Assembly (NCBI GenBank): GCA_016191555.1
Contig: JACPVX010000077.1
Span: forward strand, 1 to 44,709
Reading direction: 5' to 3'
DNA from: Bacteroidota bacterium
Lineage (GTDB): Bacteria > Bacteroidota > Bacteroidia > Cytophagales > Cyclobacteriaceae
DNA: 44,709 nt
Shown here piece by piece: positions 1 through 7,155 of this stretch. The translations under genes were made by a program, and so were the position numbers. The stretch's first letter is position 1. Each line of letters opens with the position of its first letter. The notes under the pieces were generated by a model. It ran no database searches, was not told the origin of the DNA, and was given only the letters and a program-made list of their open reading frames with translations.

Positions 1-76
1 AAGTAACTTTACAATCAACAGGTAAGCGGAAGCAAGCTCTGCTGGAGAGCAACTTGCCAGGAATATCCTGTTCGAC

Positions 77-134
77 TGGAATGGTCAAAGAGAGAGTTGG
101 CATCACCAACCTCTCTTTTCAAATGGTCATTCCA
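77..134. repeat. Nested inverted repeat upstream of the first gene
   Basis: Outer arms TGGAATG (77-83) and CATTCCA (128-134) enclose inner arms at about 88-100 and 106-118 (AGAGAGAGTTGG against CCAACCTCTCTTT), with a five-base loop. A smaller hairpin (GCAAG...CTTGC) lies just upstream in 31-57. The position, just before a cassette-like gene, suggests a structured spacer or a terminator of an unseen upstream gene. Which of these it is cannot be decided here. Confidence 0.5.
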
Positions 135-142
135 AGAGTAGG

Positions 143-589
143 ATGCCTAAAAAAACTCAAACAAAAAAACAGCGTAAGCACCAATATTTTATACTTTTGA
201 ATGGCTCAATTTTAGGGGGAGCTTACAAAAAGACCGCAGAAGAAATCGAAATTAATAAGGACTCATTGATATTTAAAGTACCTTTTTTTCGATTTGCATG
301 GAACTGGAATATTATGAATCCAATTGAAAAGGGACGGTTCAAGTTAATCGCGTCTGACAATGCAACGACTCTGACTTACGAATTCTTCATGTATAGGATC
401 ATTACTGTTGCGACCGTTTTCTCAATTGTCGCCAGCATTATTTCCGGACAAATAGGCGCTGGAGTGTTTTTCTTTACTTTTAGTTGGTTGAATTGGGTGA
501 TTACTCTAATCAGACATAACGGACTGTTTGACGACATCGAATGGGAAATCAATCAAGAGTTAAAAACAGGGATTGTGACCGTGGACTAA
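143..589 (+). CDS. Hypothetical two-TM membrane protein, 148 aa
   Basis: I do not recognise a family. The N-terminus is very basic (about residues 2-13, many Lys/Arg). A soluble beta-rich-looking stretch follows, then two adjacent hydrophobic segments at about residues 82-103 and 105-125, and a short acidic tail (DDIEWEINQE). The layout suggests a small inner-membrane protein with a cytoplasmic N-terminal domain, possibly PH/YcxB-like, but that is only an impression. It is the first gene of the single-strand cassette-like array, and an attC-like structured spacer starts 3 bases after its stop codon. Confidence 0.6.
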   Translation: MPKKTQTKKQRKHQYFILLNGSILGGAYKKTAEEIEINKDSLIFKVPFFRFAWNWNIMNPIEKGRFKLIASDNATTLTYEFFMYRIITVATVFSIVASIISGQIGAGVFFFTFSWLNWVITLIRHNGLFDDIEWEINQELKTGIVTVD

Positions 590-591
590 AG

Positions 592-772
592 GCCAGCCGC
601 CAACAAAAACTTTGCGCTAGTGCCGGGTTTTCAACTAAATTAATTTTGTAACTTCGTTTTCACGTTTGGTCACGTGTGACAGTGTCGACCTTGCAATGCT
701 AAACATTCCGCTACGCGTCATTTTTTAGCATTGCCAGACCGGCACCAGCGCGTAGTCCAACGTTAGTGGCGA
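592..772 (+). repeat. attC-like structured spacer 1
   Basis: The left box GCCAGCC (592-598) sits 3 bases after the stop of the preceding gene. The right box AACGTTAGTGGCGA is at 759-772. Between them are nested complementary arms: GCGCTAGTGCCGG (614-626) pairs with CCGGCACCAGCGC (739-751) with one mismatch, and GCAATGCTAAA (693-703) pairs perfectly with TTTAGCATTGC (724-734). The architecture (gene, then long imperfect palindrome with conserved end boxes) resembles an integron attC site, although the end boxes do not match the classical RYYYAAC/GTTRRRY consensus exactly. Confidence 0.55.
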
Positions 773-793
773 GCGCGACAAAAATAGTACGAT

Positions 794-1516
794 ATGAAAA
801 AGAGGATAGTTACCATCTTAATTATAGGACTAGTTTCATTGACTCTATTGTCAACGACTTGGTTCGAGTCACCACATAAATGTCCAATTTGCAATACAAA
901 AAGTACATTTCAGGACATCGGTAGTTATGGAAGCTATATTTATCAGTGGGATTCCAAATTTCAATACATTTTTTGGCCACTGACCGATAGTCCAGTTGTG
1001 TATTCATGTAGCCAATGTCGCTACTCGACATACATGTGGGACTTTGACAGCCTTGACGTATCCAAAATACCTTTAGTTAAAGAGTATTTAAAAGATAAGA
1101 CAACTTCAGTAAAAACTACGGACTACTTAAAAATCCCTATAACCGAAAGACTTGAAATAGCAGAAGGAGTTTACAAAGTGTTAGAGAGGGATGATGAATT
1201 TTGGTCTAAGTTTTACAGAGTGAAGGGCTACCATTATGACGCGGTTAAGGATGAGAATAAGGCAAGAGAAAACAGAACCAAGGCACTTGAAATCGCGGAA
1301 AAAATGAAACTGAATGTGGACAATGAAGGCAGACTAAAGGAGATTTTATTAATAACTGGAGGAATGAAATATTTTTTGAATAAAAAAGATAGTGCAAAAA
1401 ATGATTTTAGAACCGCATTAACGTTGACCTACAAATCCAAGGACAGCAAACCTGATAAAGACGCCAATATTAATAAGTACCTCGACAAGGTACTAAGTGA
1501 TTTTTTGGAGAAGTAA
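794..1516 (+). CDS. Secreted or anchored protein with two zinc-knuckle-like CxxC pairs, 240 aa
   Basis: The N-terminus (residues 1-24) is a signal peptide or membrane anchor. Two cysteine pairs follow: CPIC at about residues 30-33 and CSQC at about 72-75, with a CPxC...CxxCxY arrangement that recalls DUF2225-type proteins. This is a resemblance only. The C-terminal half (about 115-240) is helical, with TPR-like text (for example ENKARENRTKALEIAEKM), also consistent with DUF2225 architecture. The protein probably acts outside the cytoplasmic membrane. The start at 794 is the only ATG that retains the hydrophobic leader. The following spacer is only 24 bp and keeps just a left box (GCCAGCC at 1520-1526). 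Confidence 0.6.
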   Translation: MKKRIVTILIIGLVSLTLLSTTWFESPHKCPICNTKSTFQDIGSYGSYIYQWDSKFQYIFWPLTDSPVVYSCSQCRYSTYMWDFDSLDVSKIPLVKEYLKDKTTSVKTTDYLKIPITERLEIAEGVYKVLERDDEFWSKFYRVKGYHYDAVKDENKARENRTKALEIAEKMKLNVDNEGRLKEILLITGGMKYFLNKKDSAKNDFRTALTLTYKSKDSKPDKDANINKYLDKVLSDFLEK

Positions 1517-1540
1517 GACGCCAGCCGCGGGCACTACGAA

Positions 1541-2050
1541 ATGAGAATGTATTTGAAAATTATTATTATTTTTCTTGTGACTTCAAGTCGCTTGCTAGCT
1601 TGTGACTGTGAATGCGTTTCAGACTGCTCATTTCATAAAGTAATTGAAAATTCCAAGTTAGTCGCTTTAGTCAAAGTAATTTCTTACGACAATTATTTAG
1701 GTGGCAAAATTATTGGACATAATGGAAAGATGCCAAATTCAATGATCGTTGAAATTATCAAAGTATACAAGGGGACACTGACGAAGCAAAAAATTAAAAT
1801 TTGGGGTGACAACGGTGCACTTTGCCGACCTTATATTGCCGACTTTGCACTTGGCGACTATTTTCTAATAGCGCCTAACAAAATTGAAGAACCTCGCTCG
1901 AATGACGAAAGTAAGACAGACTATGAATTTTTTAGTTGTTCCGCAGACTATTTAGAGGTAGACATGAAAACAAAAGTAGCCTTTGGACAATATACCAAAC
2001 GACAAGACAGAATCACCCTTGTAGAGTTCGAAAGGAAAATGAAAATGTAA
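1541..2050 (+). CDS. Secreted cysteine-rich protein, possibly TIMP/netrin-like fold, 169 aa
   Basis: A signal peptide (about residues 1-20, ending in LLACDCECVSDCSF) is followed by a mature protein whose second residue region is rich in cysteine. The sequence then shows alternating beta-strand text, the segment VEIIKVYKGTLTKQKIKIWG, and a later Cys (ALCRPY) before GDYFLIAP. The order of N-terminal CxC, then VYKG, then C...GDYFL matches bacterial secreted NTR/TIMP-like domains as I know them, so that is my best guess at the fold. Partner and function are unknown. It lies 24 bp after the previous gene, so the two may be co-transcribed or represent a collapsed cassette junction. Confidence 0.55.
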   Translation: MRMYLKIIIIFLVTSSRLLACDCECVSDCSFHKVIENSKLVALVKVISYDNYLGGKIIGHNGKMPNSMIVEIIKVYKGTLTKQKIKIWGDNGALCRPYIADFALGDYFLIAPNKIEEPRSNDESKTDYEFFSCSADYLEVDMKTKVAFGQYTKRQDRITLVEFERKMKM

Positions 2051-2080
2051 CTGGTCGTAACAAAAGCTTATTGCAAGCGC

Positions 2081-2606
2081 ATGACAACAAAAGAACTTTC
2101 GGACAAAGAGATAAGTATTTATGATCATGTATTTTCATTGACGGGGACAATGGATGAAAAAGAAAAGTCTTTGAAAAGACTCAGGTACTTTCGATAAGTA
2201 TAAAGAAATTCATAAGCAATATTTGACACTAATCAAAGAGACGCAGAACGAAGGAGAAATAAATGAGGGACTGAAAAGGTTGATATTTTTCAACTGGTAT
2301 CATATGATTGAACCAAGCTGCTTCACAGGAATTTGGGAACTAGACGGGGACACAATTCACGAATCATATTCGATTCTCAACGACCGACTGAAATATAAAA
2401 AACTGGATGATGAATTGAAATGGATGATTTCGTACTACTCAGTTAACGGCTGGACAATTTTGTTGTACAGTGAGAAAGAAATGGTTGAGTTGACATATTT
2501 TGTTAAAACAATTGACCAAACAAAAATTCATTTACCTGACAAAGGCTTGTTAACTACGACAATGATAAACCGTGGACAAATGGGTAAATATTTTACGAGT
2601 TGGTGA
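2081..2606 (+). pseudogene. Frameshifted hypothetical gene (two reading frames)
   Basis: An ATG at 2081 opens a 38-codon frame (MTTKELSDKEISIYDHVF...) that stops at 2195-2197. The continuation lies in the frame that runs to 2606. If one base is removed near 2192 (TTTCGAT read as TTTGAT), the text reads smoothly as KRLRYFDKYKEIHKQY and on into the longer frame, giving about 174 residues. The downstream segment alone (from TTG 2223, 127 codons) has no convincing start. I therefore read this as one gene broken by a single-base insertion, or as a sequencing error. The predicted protein is soluble, rich in Trp/Tyr in its middle part, and of unknown function. An attC-like site begins 3 bases after the stop. 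Confidence 0.6.
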
Positions 2607-2609
2607 TGC

Positions 2610-2749
2610 GCCAGCCATTAACAAAAACTAAGTGCAATCTGGCGCGGCTGTGCGTCATTGAAGTGTGTAGTTCTTTATTTATCTTTATCTTGTTGGAAAG
2701 GGCGAAGGTTTTAATTGCCCGCCTGCCACTATCCAAACGTTGGAGGCAA
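2610..2749 (+). repeat. attC-like structured spacer 2 (type 1 repeat)
   Basis: The left box GCCAGCC is at 2610-2616 and the right box AACGTTGGAGGCAA at 2736-2749. Inside are two blocks shared with other spacers of the array: a 35-bp block at 2654-2688, repeated perfectly at 7932-7966 and imperfectly at about 6346-6380 and 7059-7090, and a 22-bp block at 2702-2723, repeated at 5029-5050 with one difference and more loosely at 6405-6425 and 7980-8000. Confidence 0.55.
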
Positions 2750-2772
2750 GCCATAAATAGATTTTCAAACAA

Positions 2773-3411
2773 GTGACAAGCAGGACATTAATAATATTCA
2801 CTATTACGACAACTTTGTTATGCTGTGACAATTTCAAAAGACTTGAGACAAAGGAATCGGTTGAGACGAACCCGACCGAACACATTTTTAACGTGCCGGT
2901 TGACAAGTTAAGGCAGACAATTTTGGACTCATTTAACAAGAACAAAGAACTTAGTAGCCCGTTTTACCAATCAAGTATTTTTTACTTCATAGTTGACATG
3001 GGGAGCGGTGAACATAAAATGACTGTTTCATTCAAGGCCGAGACACCTGCCGATTCATTATTTGGAAGAAGGCATTTTGAGAAACCAAATACAGAAAACG
3101 ACATTTACATTCACTCGTTTGGACAGTTTTGGTATTCGCCGATATATTATGCAGGTGGACAATCACTTGAGTTTCGGACACCATTCATTTTGACGCTTGA
3201 GAAAATAAATGAACAATAGACTCTTTTGAAAGTTAGACCCGAGACTCCAAAAGGGATTAAAGGAGTCGCAGGACTTTCTGCACATGGATTTTACTCAAAA
3301 GAAATAGATGTAGAACCAACGACTGTTGAAGAATATAGTTTAATTCTGTTTATCGCAGAACAACTTGGTGACTCGACACTTAAGCCATTGACAACAAAGA
3401 CTAAGAACTAG
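2773..3411 (+). pseudogene. Lipoprotein gene interrupted by an in-frame TAG
   Basis: A GTG start at 2773 is the only start available after an upstream in-frame TAG (2758-2760). It gives a lipoprotein-like leader (TITTTLLCCDN, lipid Cys about residue 17-18). The frame stops at TAG 3217-3219, but the same frame stays open to 3411. The text across the stop (LTLEKINEQ, stop, TLLKVRPETPKGIKG) looks like one continuous beta-rich domain that ends in VEPTTVEEYSLILFIAEQLG, a closing motif familiar from Bacteroidota secreted proteins. A single A-to-T change (AAG to TAG) would explain the stop. The TTG at 3226 has no visible ribosome binding site, so I do not treat the tail as a separate gene. Function unknown. 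Confidence 0.55.
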
Positions 3412-3423
3412 ATTGGACTAATG

Positions 3424-3515
3424 GCCAGCCGGCATGTCTTCGTTCAACGCTTGTGTCAGGGACGGGACGCGGCTTCGGAAGCGCTCAACTGCAGAAGCAC
3501 AAACATTGTGGGCAA
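3424..3515 (+). repeat. attC-like structured spacer 3
   Basis: The left box GCCAGCC (3424-3430) lies 13 bases after the stop at 3409-3411. The right box AACATTGTGGGCAA lies at 3502-3515. GCTTGTG near 3450 can pair with CACAA just before the right box, and a GC-rich hairpin (GCGGCTTCGGAAGCGC) forms the centre. This spacer lacks both of the longer shared repeat blocks seen elsewhere in the array. Confidence 0.45.
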
Positions 3516-3541
3516 TTCATTCGGATAAATTAGTTTATAAC

Positions 3542-4282
3542 ATGAAAAGACTGATTATAATTTTTTTCTTAATAACGACATCTGCGTTTGGCCAATTGAC
3601 AAATGAAGGCAAGTACAATTGGGACTACGTAATTAAAAGAGTAAAAGAAAGTAAAAGTACTACTGCTGGGACTAAAAGGATTATTTCGGAAATATCGACC
3701 CAGTTTGACTCAAAGACAGAACAAATAGAACTAATCGAATTTTATAAAAATGCTTACGATTACAAGATTGTTGACAAAGCGATTCTAAAAAATCTCATTG
3801 ACTCCTTAGCTCAATACGGACTTAATGAGGAAATAAAGGTTTGGGCTAGTGAGGCGAGAGTTTCAATTGAATACAGACTATTGAATAAAAAAATAAAAGA
3901 CTTTAGTTTTCCCGACAAAAATGGCAATCAAATAAGTTTGACTTCGTTAAATGACAAAATAGTTATTATCGAATTATGGGCAACCTGGTGCGGGCCATGT
4001 ATCAAAGAGATGCCGAAAATACCAGGACTAAGAGAATTAAATTCAAATATTGAGTTCTATTCTATCTCCCTTGACAAGACCTCAGATAAAATGAAAAGGT
4101 TTGTTGAGAAGAATAAATATGAATGGCCAATTGTCTTTGGAGGCGATGAAGAATCAAATAAGACACTTTGGGAGTATTTTAATGTTGTAGCTATCCCAAA
4201 ATATTATACGGTGGACAGAGAAGGGACTATCATCAACGTGGCAGACAAATTGGACGAACAATTTATAAAGAGTCTGAAATAA
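3542..4282 (+). CDS. TlpA/ResA-like periplasmic thiol-disulfide oxidoreductase, 246 aa
   Basis: A signal peptide (residues 1-17, MKRLIIIFFLITTSAFGQ) is followed by a helical N-terminal domain (about 20-115) and a thioredoxin-like domain (about 117-246). The active-site motif is WATWCGPC with Cys150 and Cys153, and the cis-proline motif VAIPKYY lies further on, so the fold appears complete. The family reduces or isomerises disulfides of exported proteins in the periplasm. The N-terminal domain resembles the helical extension in many Bacteroidota TlpA-like proteins. An upstream extension of the open frame to 3434 crosses the attC-like spacer and lacks a signal peptide in place, so ATG 3542 is the right start. 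Confidence 0.9.
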   Translation: MKRLIIIFFLITTSAFGQLTNEGKYNWDYVIKRVKESKSTTAGTKRIISEISTQFDSKTEQIELIEFYKNAYDYKIVDKAILKNLIDSLAQYGLNEEIKVWASEARVSIEYRLLNKKIKDFSFPDKNGNQISLTSLNDKIVIIELWATWCGPCIKEMPKIPGLRELNSNIEFYSISLDKTSDKMKRFVEKNKYEWPIVFGGDEESNKTLWEYFNVVAIPKYYTVDREGTIINVADKLDEQFIKSLK

Positions 4283-4286
4283 ATGA

Positions 4287-4471
4287 ACAGCCGCCAATAG
4301 CATGTTTCTGCAATGGTGCCGTGACGAGTTCGCTTAAAGTTTTATATTCGTTCAACGTTTTCGTTTCCCCGCGAGGCGCGGGGGGACCCGCTTACGCGAA
4401 GCGCTTTTCCCGAGGAAGCAGGACGCGGCTTCGAGAAGGAACCACTGGAGAAACGCGAACGCTGGCAGCAA
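4287..4471 (+). repeat. attC-like structured spacer 4 (type 2 repeat)
   Basis: The left box ACAGCCGCCAA (4287-4297) follows the stop by 4 bases, and the right box AACGCTGGCAGCAA is at 4458-4471. Positions 4312-4361 are a perfect 50-bp copy of 5601-5650. The centre is a GC-rich imperfect palindrome (CCCCGCGAGGCGCGGGG near 4376-4392). The 100 bases between the right box and the next ATG (4572) are AT-rich and show no gene. Confidence 0.55.
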
Positions 4472-4571
4472 TGTATTTCGCAACATTTCAAATTTATAAT
4501 TAGGGGTGCACATTTTTTTGAAAAACCAGATTATACTAATTGCGTTAAATCAGGTAACTAAATATAAAAAA

Positions 4572-5021
4572 ATGAATAAAATAATTTTGACATTGACGTT
4601 CTTCTTGAGCTCACTACTTGTAAGTTTTGGACAATCAAAAACAGTAGCCGATGGCGAGTTGAAGAACAAAATTATTGCTCTTGAAATGGAAGCGTGGAAA
4701 GCATGGCAAAATAAAGATTCAAATTGGTTTAGGGAAAATGCTACAGAAGAATGCCTATGGGTGACTCCGGGTGGTGTTAGTAATAAAGCAGATTGGATTA
4801 AGACAGGTGCAAGTGCTTGTGATGTTAAGTCTTATTCGCTAGATAATTATCAGTTAGTAACTCTAAATGATAAATCGGTTGTTATAACTTATACCGCGAC
4901 TGTAGATGCAACATGTGGCAATTATAAACTACCCAATAAAATGAGGGCCTCGGTAAGTTATGTCAAACGGAAAGGAAAATGGCTAGAGGCATTCTATATG
5001 GAAATGCCAATTCCTGACTAA
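4572..5021 (+). CDS. Secreted NTF2-like (DUF4440/SnoaL-type) protein, 149 aa
   Basis: The leader MNKIILTLTFFLSSLLVSFGQ is a clear signal peptide. The rest reads as a cone-shaped NTF2-like domain: helix with LEMEAWKAWQNKD, the ENATEECLWVTPGG strand, a middle SYSLDNYQLVTLNDKSVVITYT and a closing VSYVKRKGKWLEAFYMEMP. DUF4440-like proteins of this kind are common in Bacteroidota and usually have no assigned substrate. An open frame extends upstream to 4506 but adds a second hydrophobic stretch with no ribosome binding site, so ATG 4572 is preferred. It is a single gene between two array spacers. Confidence 0.8.
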   Translation: MNKIILTLTFFLSSLLVSFGQSKTVADGELKNKIIALEMEAWKAWQNKDSNWFRENATEECLWVTPGGVSNKADWIKTGASACDVKSYSLDNYQLVTLNDKSVVITYTATVDATCGNYKLPNKMRASVSYVKRKGKWLEAFYMEMPIPD

Positions 5022-5028
5022 AAGATTT

Positions 5029-5076
5029 GCGAAGGTTTTAATTGCTCGCCAACTTTAGGCGGAACATTGTGGACAA
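5029..5076 (+). repeat. Truncated array spacer with type 1 block and right box
   Basis: Only the 22-bp type 1 block (5029-5050, one mismatch to 2702-2723) and the right box AACATTGTGGACAA (5063-5076) remain. The left box and the 35-bp block are missing, so this junction appears to have lost its 5' half. Confidence 0.45.
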
Positions 5077-5097
5077 GGCCATTTGATAAAGTAGAAA

Positions 5098-5559
5098 ATG
5101 AAGAAGACAATTCTAATTCTGACAATTACATTCGTTGCTTTCGGGCTAGGTTACTGGACTGGGATGATTAAAAAATCAGTTGACGAGAAATTTGAAATCG
5201 TGACAGAAACAATTGAGACTTCAAACCAAACTACCAAAGAGAGCTTTAACAACTTTATTTATAAATTCATCGGAGACAGTTTATATCAATTAGACAGAAT
5301 AAAATTTCCGTTGAGATCAATGAGGGCAGGCCCGGACGACTACGGAACAATAAAAAGGGAAGACTGGAAAATGGTCAGGCTCTTTGTTAATGAAGAGTAC
5401 AAAGCTCAACTTTACGACAATTTCAAAGGGGAATTAAGAGACACTGACGAAAGGCTTTTCGCCTGGGAAGGAATTGAGAATGGAATCAGCGTTCAATATA
5501 AGTTTAGAAGAATTGATGGACTTTGGTATCTGACAGAATACAACGACTTCTCCGACTAA
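5098..5559 (+). CDS. Hypothetical membrane-anchored protein, 153 aa
   Basis: An N-terminal hydrophobic segment (about residues 4-24, with GLGYWTGM) is probably an uncleaved signal anchor. The rest is a charged soluble domain with a beta-rich C-terminal part (SVQYKFRRIDGLWYLTEYNDFSD) that recalls small extracytoplasmic NTF2- or DUF4348-like domains. I cannot name the family. The gene is flanked by array spacers on both sides and has no functional neighbour. Confidence 0.6.
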   Translation: MKKTILILTITFVAFGLGYWTGMIKKSVDEKFEIVTETIETSNQTTKESFNNFIYKFIGDSLYQLDRIKFPLRSMRAGPDDYGTIKREDWKMVRLFVNEEYKAQLYDNFKGELRDTDERLFAWEGIENGISVQYKFRRIDGLWYLTEYNDFSD

Positions 5560-5574
5560 GATTAGAGTTGCGAG

Positions 5575-5715
5575 GCCAGCCCACAACACAAAACTTCTGT
5601 AATGGTGCCGTGACGAGTTCGCTTAAAGTTTTATATTCGTTCAACGTTTTGTTTTCGTGGGACCGTTTAGTCTTTCAAAGTTCGGCAACGTCACATACCC
5701 AAACATTCTGCGCAA
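5575..5715 (+). repeat. attC-like structured spacer 5 (type 2 repeat)
   Basis: The left box GCCAGCC is at 5575-5581 and the right box AACATTCTGCGCAA at 5702-5715. Positions 5601-5650 match 4312-4361 perfectly over 50 bp, while the sequences on both sides differ. The two spacers therefore share a conserved core placed between different gene neighbours. Confidence 0.55.
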
Positions 5716-5729
5716 GCTGCCAATAAAAA

Positions 5730-6305
5730 ATGAGTGACGAGATACTTTTAAAGATAGGGCTTAAGCGTAGCGACTTTGAGCCCACGGTCGCATCCAAAAA
5801 AGAATTAATTGAAACGATATTAAGTTCAGCGCGACTCTTTAGAAAAGTATTCCAACACTTCGTCTTTAAAGAGCTAAAGGCCTATTTCAAAAATCCGGAG
5901 TTAGACTTCTCAGAACAAACCGATAAATACTTTCCCTATTGGGGTCGCAAAAAAGACTGGCTGACATTCAGGAACTCCATGGAACTTAAGGTTCCCAACT
6001 TGCGAACAAGCACGATTGCGAAAGTATCCATGATTATCTATACCATTTGTTATGGTTATTGGATTATCCATTTGCTTTTAATGTATCCGGCTCTTTCTAT
6101 TGACATGACTTTAAATGGAATCGGGGTTGTCGGGCTGTTTATCATCCCTTTTGCTGGAATTTTTGCATTCGGGCAGACGCGGCTTCCCGCTAAGAATATC
6201 GAGGAACTCATTGACAAAGTTATTCAAGAGAACATGTTCGACTACATAACTGACGACAAAACAAAATTCAAGGAAAGACTGGAAGCAGAATTAAGTGAGG
6301 ACTAA
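5730..6305 (+). CDS. Hypothetical two-TM membrane protein, 191 aa
   Basis: A soluble, charged N-terminal domain (about residues 1-88) is followed by two hydrophobic segments at about 93-120 and 126-150, then a short charged helical tail ending in KERLEAELSED. I do not recognise the family. The ATG at 5730 lies 15 bases after the right box of the preceding spacer, which supports this start. Confidence 0.6.
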   Translation: MSDEILLKIGLKRSDFEPTVASKKELIETILSSARLFRKVFQHFVFKELKAYFKNPELDFSEQTDKYFPYWGRKKDWLTFRNSMELKVPNLRTSTIAKVSMIIYTICYGYWIIHLLLMYPALSIDMTLNGIGVVGLFIIPFAGIFAFGQTRLPAKNIEELIDKVIQENMFDYITDDKTKFKERLEAELSED

Positions 6306-6308
6306 CCC

Positions 6309-6440
6309 GCCAGCGCACGACCAATGCGTATGGCAAGCGTGGGTGCCATTGAAGTTTGTAGTTCTTTAATTAGCTTTATCACACCGCGAGGCGCTGGGAA
6401 ATGGGCGCAGGTTTAATTGCTCGCCAGTAGTAAGCGGAAC
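6309..6440 (+). repeat. Array spacer 6 (type 1 repeat, degenerate right end)
   Basis: A left box GCCAGC (6309-6314) follows the stop by 3 bases. Type 1 blocks occur at about 6346-6380 (diverged) and 6405-6425. The right end (GGAACGGCAGCGG, about 6437) is a poor match to the right-box consensus. The remaining 70 bases before the next ATG show no gene. Confidence 0.4.
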
Positions 6441-6508
6441 GGCAGCGGTCGGGCTACTAAGACCGAAACAAGTACCTAAATCGAAGAGCAACAATCAATA
6501 ATAACAAT

Positions 6509-6994
6509 ATGGACATTCAGAAAAATTGGATAGAAATTAGAAAGCATTTCAACAAATGCTTCAGAACTAATTTTCACGTTTCTATTGCTTCGGTTGACAA
6601 AGATAATAACCCGACAGTAACACCAATTGGTTCTTTATTTCTTAACAGCAATCTGACGGGATTTTACTTTGAAAAATTTCCAACCAAACTTCCGGAGAAT
6701 AGTAAAGATCATAAGAATGTCTGTATTTTAGTAGTAAACAGCAGCACAATCTTTTGGTTGGCTGCTCTTTTCAAAGGAAAATTTGAAAGTTATCCTGCGA
6801 TTAAACTTTACGGACAGCTTGGCGACAGACGAAAAGCGACAGACATTGAAGTAAAAAGATTGAATTCAAGAATGAAAATAACAAAATGGCTCAAAGGAAA
6901 TGATTATCTATGGGGAAATATGGAAACTGTAAGAGAGATAACATTTACAAAAGCAGAGAAAATCAACTTAGGAAAAATGACTGAAGCCCTGTGA
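6509..6994 (+). CDS. Pyridoxamine 5'-phosphate oxidase-like (FMN-binding split barrel) protein, 161 aa
   Basis: The order of elements fits the split-barrel flavin family: an N-terminal helix, a strand FHVSIASVDKDNNPTVTPIG that would line the flavin site, LFLNSNLTGFYFEKFP, NVCILVVN, and AIKLYGQLGDRRKATD. Proteins like this bind FMN or a related cofactor, but most lack a known substrate. The length is typical for the general stress/HugZ-like subgroup. The protein should be cytoplasmic, since there is no signal peptide. The gene is a single cassette-like unit unrelated to its neighbours. Confidence 0.8.
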   Translation: MDIQKNWIEIRKHFNKCFRTNFHVSIASVDKDNNPTVTPIGSLFLNSNLTGFYFEKFPTKLPENSKDHKNVCILVVNSSTIFWLAALFKGKFESYPAIKLYGQLGDRRKATDIEVKRLNSRMKITKWLKGNDYLWGNMETVREITFTKAEKINLGKMTEAL

Positions 6995-7146
6995 CCGAAG
7001 CACCAACCGCATGACAACCTGTAGCTCAAGAAAAGCTTGCGGCTTGGCGGGCGAGTGAGTCATTGAACTGTGTAGTTGTTTATTTATCTCATTGTGCAGA
7101 AAAAGATTTTAATTACCGCCAGCAAGAAGCATAACGTTGGCTTTAT
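6995..7146 (+). repeat. Array spacer 7 (type 1 repeat)
   Basis: A diverged left end (AAGCACCAACCGCATGACAA) begins at the stop. A diverged copy of the 35-bp block lies at about 7059-7090. An AT-rich version of the 22-bp block is near 7099-7120, and the right box AACGTTGGCTTTAT is at 7133-7146, 10 bases before the next start codon. Confidence 0.45.
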
Positions 7147-7155
7147 TTTTAGACA

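Noticed and set aside
1936..2124. A 62-codon frame overlapping the end of the cysteine-rich secreted protein gene
   Set aside because: It is in another frame of a convincing gene and of the following pseudogene start, with no motif.
3434..3541. N-terminal extension of the TlpA-like gene
   Set aside because: It crosses the attC-like spacer and would place the signal peptide inside the protein. ATG 3542 is the natural start.
4321..4503. A 60-codon frame in the spacer after the TlpA-like gene
   Set aside because: It lies in the repeat core and GC-rich palindrome, which is shared with another spacer, and its text is not protein-like.
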